From a virus: a DNA stretch of 57,904 nt. The position numbers were made by a program, and so were the translations under genes. Below the pieces are notes generated by a model that had not been told where the DNA came from, did not search any database, and was given only the letters and a program-made list of their open reading frames with translations. This document shows positions 51,679-57,904 of this stretch, one piece after another. Numbering within the stretch: position 1 is the first letter of the stretch; every line of letters starts with the position of its first letter. The DNA lies in the IMG/VR virus record IMGVR_UViG_3300030012_002820, positions 1 through 57,904 of that record. One strand, given 5' to 3'.

Positions 51679-51875
51679 TGACACCAATAGAAACATCAAC
51701 TGCAACAATTAAAATGACAAGACAAGAAATAACTACAGTTATTAATACATTAGACTTTATTTGTAGTATAAATTTACCAATAGATAGTGAATTTTTAAAA
51801 CCATACGAAAAGCTAAAAACAGATTTAATGAAAATAGAAAAACAATTAATTGATGGCGAACAGCAAACAAGATGA
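51678..51875 (+). CDS. Hypothetical small helical protein, 65 aa
   Basis: MTPIETSTATIKMTRQEITT then NTLDFICSINLPIDSEFL and a Lys-rich end. Its ATG overlaps the helicase stop (TAATG), and it overlaps the resolvase start by 4 nt. No family recognised. Confidence 0.55.
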   Translation: MTPIETSTATIKMTRQEITTVINTLDFICSINLPIDSEFLKPYEKLKTDLMKIEKQLIDGEQQTR

Positions 51876-52318
51876 AATCAGTACATATTATAGGAATTGA
51901 CCCTGGCAAAAATGGTGGAATAGCTAGGGTCATTTTCACTAATAAATATATTTGGTCTGCTCATAAATGCCCTGAGGACATCAATTCAATGTCAGATATT
52001 CTTAAAACTTTTAAGAAATTCGCAATTAAACCTATATGTTATCTGGAAAAAGTACACGCATTTCCAACAGATGCAAGGAGTAGTGCGTTTAAATTTGGCA
52101 TGAACTTTGGAATATGGCAGGGCATTTTAGCAGCCTTAAAAATAGAAACCATTTTAGTTACACCTCAAGTTTGGCAAAAAGATTTGGAGTTATCTAAAAT
52201 AAAGCAAGAAAGGAAAAATGAATTGAAAAAAATTGCAACAAATGTAAGTGGTATTAAAGCAACTTTAAAAACTGCTGACGCATTATGTATAGCAAATTGG
52301 GGTTTACAAAATGTATAG
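51872..52318 (+). CDS. ruvC: RuvC-like Holliday junction resolvase, 148 aa
   Basis: RNase H-fold nuclease that cuts branched DNA. VHIIGIDPGKNGGIA gives the first catalytic Asp (D10), CYLEKVHAF the second acidic residue (E59), and KTADALCIANWG the C-terminal Asp (D136). Length fits phage RuvC-type proteins. Expected to resolve recombination intermediates before packaging. Confidence 0.85.
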   Translation: MKSVHIIGIDPGKNGGIARVIFTNKYIWSAHKCPEDINSMSDILKTFKKFAIKPICYLEKVHAFPTDARSSAFKFGMNFGIWQGILAALKIETILVTPQVWQKDLELSKIKQERKNELKKIATNVSGIKATLKTADALCIANWGLQNV

Positions 52319-52565
52319 TGTAGGTCTTCCTCAAATTGAAGAAAAGGTTTGTATTGGAAATGAATTTTATGGAATTAATGTACTAGTAATTACAACAACT
52401 GACTCTTATAATCATACTCGTGTACAAAAAGAATCAAGAATTAAACTATATCCTGTTGAACTAGAATACTCACATTTTTATAAATATAAAATAGAGTTTG
52501 GTATTAGAATTTTTGGAAAACGTATTAATATAGGATTAGAGTATGGAAAATCGGAAAAATATTAA
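52311..52565 (+). CDS. Hypothetical protein, 84 aa
   Basis: Beta-rich (GINVLVITTTDSYNHTRVQK; GIRIFGKRINIGLEYGK). It overlaps the resolvase gene by 8 nt. No motif or family recognised. Confidence 0.5.
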   Translation: MYSVGLPQIEEKVCIGNEFYGINVLVITTTDSYNHTRVQKESRIKLYPVELEYSHFYKYKIEFGIRIFGKRINIGLEYGKSEKY

Positions 52566-52668
52566 AGATAGATTAAAACAAATATTAGATGGATTTATAA
52601 TCGTACAAAAAAATATCAATCATCTCATAGATGAAACGAAACAACTGCTAAAAAGGATTGACAATTAA
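52543..52668 (+). CDS. Small helical protein, 41 aa; last rightward gene
   Basis: AGGA-like site, then MENRKNIKDRLKQILDGFII and INHLIDETKQLLKRIDN: a single amphipathic helix. It ends 7 nt from the stop of the convergent late gene. No obvious terminator lies between the two operons. Confidence 0.5.
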   Translation: MENRKNIKDRLKQILDGFIIVQKNINHLIDETKQLLKRIDN

Positions 52669-52675
52669 ACAGTAG

Positions 52676-55600
52676 CTACTCATCCTCGGTTAGTAACTCA
52701 TAACCTGTTACTCCTAATTGCAGTACATAGCTGAGTAAAACGGGCAGTAGTAGAAATTTAAGGGCGTTGCCTATTTCTCCTAGTGCCCCATCAGCTTCTT
52801 CATCATCATTCATAGCAAGAATAGAAGTCCAAAGACCCATTCTAAAAGCAAATCCTAAAGCAGGACTTTCAGCACTTCTTATCATTCCAAAACCTGTACT
52901 ACCTGTATTTCTTAACATTCTTCCCAAAAAAGGAACAACACTTATTAAACTTCCAACAGCACTTGCCATAACTCTTGTAAATAAAAACCTTGCCATAGCT
53001 ATAGCTTCATGGTCAACATTTTTTGCTTTAGGGTCATATTTTTTATTTTTATCTTGAACAACAGATTGTTTAACTATACTACCAATAGCATTTGCTATTC
53101 TTACCATACCATCAGCAGCACTATTATTTCCATCAGTAAATTTTTTAAATGTTTGCCAATCATAAATACTTTGTAAAGTTGGATATTGCTTATATTGAAA
53201 TATTAATCTACCAAATCCATTAAAACCTTCACCAAGATACATAGGAGTCATACCAAATTGAGTATTATATACAGCATCTCTTCCAATTTTTTTAGCTAAT
53301 TTACTATTTAAATCTTGAAAATCTCCATTTTGCAAATCTTCCATTGTTCCAGGCAATATTCCTCTTTTTTGTGCATCTATTAAAGCCATTAATACAGTCA
53401 TACTTCTTAGTGTTTTTTCACCTTCTGTAAAAGTAAATATTTCTTTTCCTGGTCCACCTATTTCATCAAACCACCAACTTAATTTCCAAGTTACCCATTT
53501 TTTTATTTTAGCTTCAGTCATATTACCCATTAAAGCTCTAACTCTATTTTCAACCATTTCATAACTTTGGTCTTTTGTTAACCCATAAAAATCAAATAAA
53601 GCTCCTCTTTTTTCTGCTAATGCTGCTTTATCAATTTTACCTTTAAGTTTTCTTAGTTCCTGTAATTCTCTTATAGATGCTCTAGTCGCTCCTTGTTGCC
53701 TCATTTCCATTTTTATTAAAAACTCATCAGCCCAATCAGCTCCTTCTTTAACAAATTTTTCTCTACCTGCTTTACCTGCTTTTAATAAATCACGAAATTG
53801 TTTTAATTGAATAGGGTTTGGAGTACTTCCAAAAAATGGTACAAACAAAAAATCATTCCATTTTGCATCACCATCTATATTCATTATATCTGAAAATTGA
53901 TTTAAAACATTTAATACACCTGTATTTTCAACAATTTTATCCATCTGTGTTCTAAATTTTTGTCTTAATTTATAAGCATCTAAAGCAGTACCAAAACCTA
54001 CTTGTATAATTTCGTTAACAATTTGTGTTTGGTTCCCTAATGCAGGTTCAGCACCTAAATATCTTATTGTTGATGGAGTTGTAAACCATTTTGTCATTCT
54101 TTCTGCTGATTGTGCATCATGTGTAACCCCACCTCTCATCCAATTTGGTAAACTATTCATCCATTTAGCTGTTTGTTCATATCCTGTTTTCCCACCATAA
54201 AAAGTCATAGCTCTAGTATCAGAATCACCCATAGCTAATTTAATTCTATTAGATAAATATTCTATTGTACCTCCAGGAGTTTTTACATCTTCTAATACAC
54301 TAATTGCTTTTAAAGTCTCTACTATAACTTGATTTCTATGTATGTTTCTATACATATGATTTAAATAATCTTTATATATACCTGCGTCTTTTCTCCTACC
54401 TACTTGATTTGTCCAACCCGTTATATGTTTTAAATATGGGTTAGCCAACATATCTACCATAGCACTTCCATCTCTATTTTCACCCATTGAAGCAAGTATG
54501 CTAACTAAATTTTGTTTTCCTTCTGTAAGTCTAGCTATTCTATTTTCATCTTTTGTTTCTTCTGTTAGCTTAGTATCAATAGCTTCTATTTGTTTCATCA
54601 ATTGTTCTTGTATAGCAGGATAACTATATAAGTGAGGAACATAATTTTCTTTTTTCATTTTAGCATAAGTAGTAGATGTTCTTAACTCTCCTGTGCTTTC
54701 ATCAAACCAAACTCTACTTTCAACACCACCTATATCTATAATTTTTTTTATTTTAGTAGATATTTCTTCCTCACTTAAACCTGCTCTTCGATATTTTGAT
54801 ATTAATTTATTTTGTAATTTTTGTCTTTCGTTTTCTATTTTTCTTGCTTTATATGAAGCATCATCATAAACAAGTTTTAATTGTTTTCTAATTTCTGATA
54901 CTAAAGACCATACAGATTCCATCAATTCTTTTGGTGGCTGATTTTCTATTTTTTCAAAATTAACATATTGTTTAGTATGTGTTCCATCTATAGGGTCGCC
55001 TTTTTTATATTTTTTACCAGTTTTAGGTGCTATCCTTCTTCCAAAATCATTTATTTCTGTAGACCTATAGTATACTCCATCTTGACCTTCTTCTCTTCCA
55101 AATACTTTATCTACTTCTGCTTGTGTATAATCTTGTGATGTTGATTCTACTTCACCATCTATAAGTTTTATTGTTTTGCCTATATAATTTAGTCTTGTTC
55201 CTTCTACAGGTGTACCCATATCTCCTAATTGAACTTTATCTATTAAGTAAGCTTTATAACTTTCTACTTCTGAAGCTGCTCCTGATTCAGTTCTAATATT
55301 AGCACCTTCACCTTGCTTAATCATTACATATCTATATTTAAATTGTTTTAATCCATCTGTTCTTACTATAGTGTGAATACCTGCTACTCTATTTCCATTT
55401 GAATCTTCATCTTCACTTACTGTAGAATCTTTTGATTTAAACATTTCATATATTTTACGTTTTAAAAAAAGATAATCACTATCTTTCTCTTTTGGTGAAA
55501 TATTAGTTATAGGCTTTACACCTGCTTCATCTTCAATTGTATCTATTTTTTTATTTATAACAGAAGGTACAATTAATCTAGTTTGACCATCTAATATTTC

Positions 55601-56500
55601 ATTAGGAAGTTCATCTCTATATAAACCAATAATAGCTCTTTCTATATCATTATCACTTGCGTTTACTTCTTCTCTTGGTACATTTTTTATAGTTCCATCA
55701 CTGTATTTTACTTTATAATGCTGTACATTGTTAATAATAGTTTCTCCAACCAAAACAACATCTTCATCGCTATCTACTAACCTAAATGGTACATAATTCT
55801 CTTCACTTAAACCCCAAATAGAAACATTATTTAAATTAAATCTTGAACCCATGCTTCTAATTGCTGATGTCCAACCATTAGTAAAATTTTCACGAGCATT
55901 TGATATAGGAGTAGAATATTTACTTGTAATAGAAATATCTCTATCGCTTAATCTTAAAGCTTTGTTAATAAGGGCTTGTATAATACCATATTTATCTGCT
56001 TTTGTAGCAACAAATTCAGGAGGAGAGCCCCAAATATCTATTGCTGGAATCTTACCACTTTTAAGCCATTTTTCTCTTTGCCTTATTCGTCTTACTACAA
56101 GTTTTTGTGTTGCTTTAGCAGTACGCTGACCTTGTCTTATTGTTATAGGATTTATTTCTCCTCGTAAATTTTTAGCAAAACTTAAATTCCAATCTTGTGC
56201 CATTTGAGTTGGTGTTGTTATTTCAGGACTGTAGTTTATTTCTCTTCCTGTTTGCAACATATCTCCAACAAGTGTATCAAACAGCTCACTATGTTCTTTA
56301 TATTGCAATTGTGCCATTTTTAATTTTCTTTTATTGGCTAAAGTCTTACTTTGGTTGTAAGCTTTTTGAGCAGCTTTTACAATACCCAAAGATTTATAAC
56401 CAATTAAATCAGCAACAGCATTATTACATTCAGCTCTCCAACGATTTATATGCATAGCGTCATGAACAGAAGCTGCGGTCATAGCTTTTTTACAACTCAT
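52676..56500 (-). CDS. Large polyvalent virion protein, 1274 aa
   Basis: Second giant protein of the late operon; its ATG overlaps the stop of the junction-spanning gene by 4 nt. Mostly helical with Lys/Arg-rich segments; contains PHLYSYPAIQEQLMKQIEAI, NYLGAEP-like PSTIRYLGAEPALGNQ, and a C-terminal part with LGEGFNGFGRLIFQYKQYPT and two hydrophobic stretches (about 1180-1200 and 1240-1265). This ending is typical of large polyvalent-protein-associated domains, which are ejected with DNA. I find no polymerase or protease motif. It may partner the RNA-polymerase-like protein. Confidence 0.7.
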   Translation of the reverse strand: MSCKKAMTAASVHDAMHINRWRAECNNAVADLIGYKSLGIVKAAQKAYNQSKTLANKRKLKMAQLQYKEHSELFDTLVGDMLQTGREINYSPEITTPTQMAQDWNLSFAKNLRGEINPITIRQGQRTAKATQKLVVRRIRQREKWLKSGKIPAIDIWGSPPEFVATKADKYGIIQALINKALRLSDRDISITSKYSTPISNARENFTNGWTSAIRSMGSRFNLNNVSIWGLSEENYVPFRLVDSDEDVVLVGETIINNVQHYKVKYSDGTIKNVPREEVNASDNDIERAIIGLYRDELPNEILDGQTRLIVPSVINKKIDTIEDEAGVKPITNISPKEKDSDYLFLKRKIYEMFKSKDSTVSEDEDSNGNRVAGIHTIVRTDGLKQFKYRYVMIKQGEGANIRTESGAASEVESYKAYLIDKVQLGDMGTPVEGTRLNYIGKTIKLIDGEVESTSQDYTQAEVDKVFGREEGQDGVYYRSTEINDFGRRIAPKTGKKYKKGDPIDGTHTKQYVNFEKIENQPPKELMESVWSLVSEIRKQLKLVYDDASYKARKIENERQKLQNKLISKYRRAGLSEEEISTKIKKIIDIGGVESRVWFDESTGELRTSTTYAKMKKENYVPHLYSYPAIQEQLMKQIEAIDTKLTEETKDENRIARLTEGKQNLVSILASMGENRDGSAMVDMLANPYLKHITGWTNQVGRRKDAGIYKDYLNHMYRNIHRNQVIVETLKAISVLEDVKTPGGTIEYLSNRIKLAMGDSDTRAMTFYGGKTGYEQTAKWMNSLPNWMRGGVTHDAQSAERMTKWFTTPSTIRYLGAEPALGNQTQIVNEIIQVGFGTALDAYKLRQKFRTQMDKIVENTGVLNVLNQFSDIMNIDGDAKWNDFLFVPFFGSTPNPIQLKQFRDLLKAGKAGREKFVKEGADWADEFLIKMEMRQQGATRASIRELQELRKLKGKIDKAALAEKRGALFDFYGLTKDQSYEMVENRVRALMGNMTEAKIKKWVTWKLSWWFDEIGGPGKEIFTFTEGEKTLRSMTVLMALIDAQKRGILPGTMEDLQNGDFQDLNSKLAKKIGRDAVYNTQFGMTPMYLGEGFNGFGRLIFQYKQYPTLQSIYDWQTFKKFTDGNNSAADGMVRIANAIGSIVKQSVVQDKNKKYDPKAKNVDHEAIAMARFLFTRVMASAVGSLISVVPFLGRMLRNTGSTGFGMIRSAESPALGFAFRMGLWTSILAMNDDEEADGALGEIGNALKFLLLPVLLSYVLQLGVTGYELLTEDE

Positions 56501-57904
56501 GAGTTCACCAAACAGACATCTATATTTTTAACTTCATCATACTTTTGATATGTTTTTACAATATTCTTAACTATTTTAAAATATTCTTTTTCTTGTCTAC
56601 TTTTTTGTGCAGTTTGCTCAATGCCTTGAAAGCTTTGTTTTCTTAAATTGTTTTCAAACATAGGTAAATATTGTGCTACAACTTTATCATTCATCAATGA
56701 TAATGGTGGTAATTTTAATACATGAACATCATTATCAAAGCCTCTTAACATTCTGAATGTAGCCCATATTTGTGAATTTTCTGATAGTTTATTCCATTGC
56801 TCTTGGAATCTTTCTGTAAAAGCAATTACTTCATCATTTAAATCAGATTGTACATTCTCTGTTTTTCCTTGTTTACCAAGATTCTGTTTTAATGCCATCC
56901 AGCTATCTTTAAAATTACTTGACTCTGTATTAAATTCTTTTTTACCAAATAAAAATTCATGAGCTGCAACATAATCTTTTTTATTTTTACCAACTATAAA
57001 ATCTCCCCAAAATGGAAAATTAGTAGCATTATCTATTAATTCTTCCATAGCTAATGTATGAGCATTTCTTTTTGCTCCAACATTTCTGCTAATTTGATAA
57101 AATTCTATATCTTTCATTTTTTGACCAAGAGACAGCATTAATTCTTCAGCAGGACTTATAATGTTTTTCATTGTCAATCTGTCTCCATAAAACTCACCAT
57201 GTGTTTTTGGATTGTATTTAGGATTTGTTTTATTGCTGTCTTTATAAGACATATCTTCTCTAAACTTATCAGCATAGTCTTGACTTTTAGAAAGCTTACC
57301 ATTTTCATCAAAATGTCTATCATTTAATTGTATACTTTGAGATACATTTCTATCAAAACTCGCAGCTCTTCCTGCTTTATTATCAAGGTCAGTTCCTGCT
57401 CTTCTTTTACTAATATTTTGCCCTGCATAAACAAGACTTAACATAGCAGTCATTTTAGAAGCACTTTTCTTACCTATATTATTAGGGTCATATAGTTTTT
57501 TATTACTAACACTCCCATCTTTGTTTGCTATTTCAAATATTCTTGTTAACATAAAATCAAAAGCAGGTATATTAGATTCATCTAAAATTTTACCAAGAAC
57601 ATCATATTTGCCTGAATCTACAGCCATTTGGAATAGAGTAGATATTTCATGGTTAACTGTTGTTTGTAAATACACAGCACCATCAAAAGATAAATCAACA
57701 ACATTACCTTTTGAATCAACTATATTATCACCATTTTGTAAAATTTCATTGTACAATTCGTTACTATCTTTTTTTAGATTATTTTTATCTAATGGATAAT
57801 AGTCCATTACTACAGTAGCGTTAGGGTCTTTAACTCTTATGTATTGCTCATCAGCTTTTAAATCGCCATGAAATAATTTAAAATCTTTTGCAAATAATTG
57901 TCCA
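56497..57904 (-). CDS. C-terminal part of the giant polyvalent protein (residues about 2211-2678)
   Basis: Continues the gene that runs off the left edge. The frame is open through the right edge; an ATG at 57805-57807 is internal (M2243), and residues upstream of it (ending KDPNATVVMDYYP) are encoded in the repeated bases. This part contains TLFQMAVDSGKYDVLGK (around 2300-2312), similar in style to the region after the catalytic loop in phage single-chain RNA polymerases, and an Asn/Lys-rich tail ending VKNIDVCLVNS. Treating it as a separate 436-residue gene would be an artefact of the cut. Confidence 0.85.
   Translation of the reverse strand, partial: GQLFAKDFKLFHGDLKADEQYIRVKDPNATVVMDYYPLDKNNLKKDSNELYNEILQNGDNIVDSKGNVVDLSFDGAVYLQTTVNHEISTLFQMAVDSGKYDVLGKILDESNIPAFDFMLTRIFEIANKDGSVSNKKLYDPNNIGKKSASKMTAMLSLVYAGQNISKRRAGTDLDNKAGRAASFDRNVSQSIQLNDRHFDENGKLSKSQDYADKFREDMSYKDSNKTNPKYNPKTHGEFYGDRLTMKNIISPAEELMLSLGQKMKDIEFYQISRNVGAKRNAHTLAMEELIDNATNFPFWGDFIVGKNKKDYVAAHEFLFGKKEFNTESSNFKDSWMALKQNLGKQGKTENVQSDLNDEVIAFTERFQEQWNKLSENSQIWATFRMLRGFDNDVHVLKLPPLSLMNDKVVAQYLPMFENNLRKQSFQGIEQTAQKSRQEKEYFKIVKNIVKTYQKYDEVKNIDVCLVNS
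57806..57903. repeat. Right copy of 98-bp terminal redundancy
   Basis: Identical to 1-98. Joining the two copies restores one uninterrupted reading frame. Confidence 0.95.

Noticed and set aside
56497-57807. A separate 436-residue protein starting at ATG 57805-57807
   Set aside because: The frame is open upstream through the right edge and joins the gene entering from position 6728 across the 98-bp repeat; the ATG is internal and has no ribosome-binding site.

Overview
The window is a complete, AT-rich, tailed double-stranded DNA phage genome cut open at an arbitrary point. Bases 1-98 are repeated exactly at 57806-57903, and one reading frame runs off the left edge and re-enters in phase at the right edge, so the unit is a circle or permuted map of about 57,805 bp. 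Head, portal, terminase and large internal virion proteins point to a podovirus-like particle (inference). The fibre repertoire and low GC resemble uncultured marine phages. No host gene is present, and the frequent AGGAG ribosome-binding sites do not identify the host further.

Layout: almost all late genes lie on the minus strand. They begin near 39410 and run leftwards through small terminase subunit, an HTH-metallophosphoesterase, large terminase, portal, scaffold, capsid and decoration, head-tail adaptors, a large fibre cluster (18.7-26.7 kb), lysis genes (16.6-18.4 kb), a tail hub and fibre, and internal virion proteins. The series continues across the contig junction to 52676. It ends in two giant proteins of about 2,678 and 1,274 residues. 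The early/middle genes lie on the plus strand from about 39665 to 52668. They encode many tiny proteins, a Cas4/AddB-like nuclease, a Rad52-like annealing protein, an SSB-like protein, DUF932, a Dam-type methylase, a spore-photoproduct-lyase-like radical SAM protein, a DnaB-type helicase and a RuvC-like resolvase. No DNA polymerase or primase is recognisable, so replication probably borrows the host polymerase and uses recombination.

Two things stand out. First, the giant junction-spanning protein carries a D-W-D-G-D motif in a context like the catalytic double-psi beta-barrel of cellular RNA polymerase beta-prime (D2120, D2122, D2124). It also has an HExxH zinc-protease motif and a SAP-like segment. 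It is a candidate virion-borne single-chain RNA polymerase fused into a polyvalent ejection protein. Second, an 815-base stretch without protein genes (40486-41300) and shorter gaps downstream hold a series of RNA elements closed by long terminal helices of up to 18 pairs. Two of these elements are paralogues whose base pairs co-vary. They look like an array of undescribed structured small RNAs or a large ornate RNA transcribed with the early genes.
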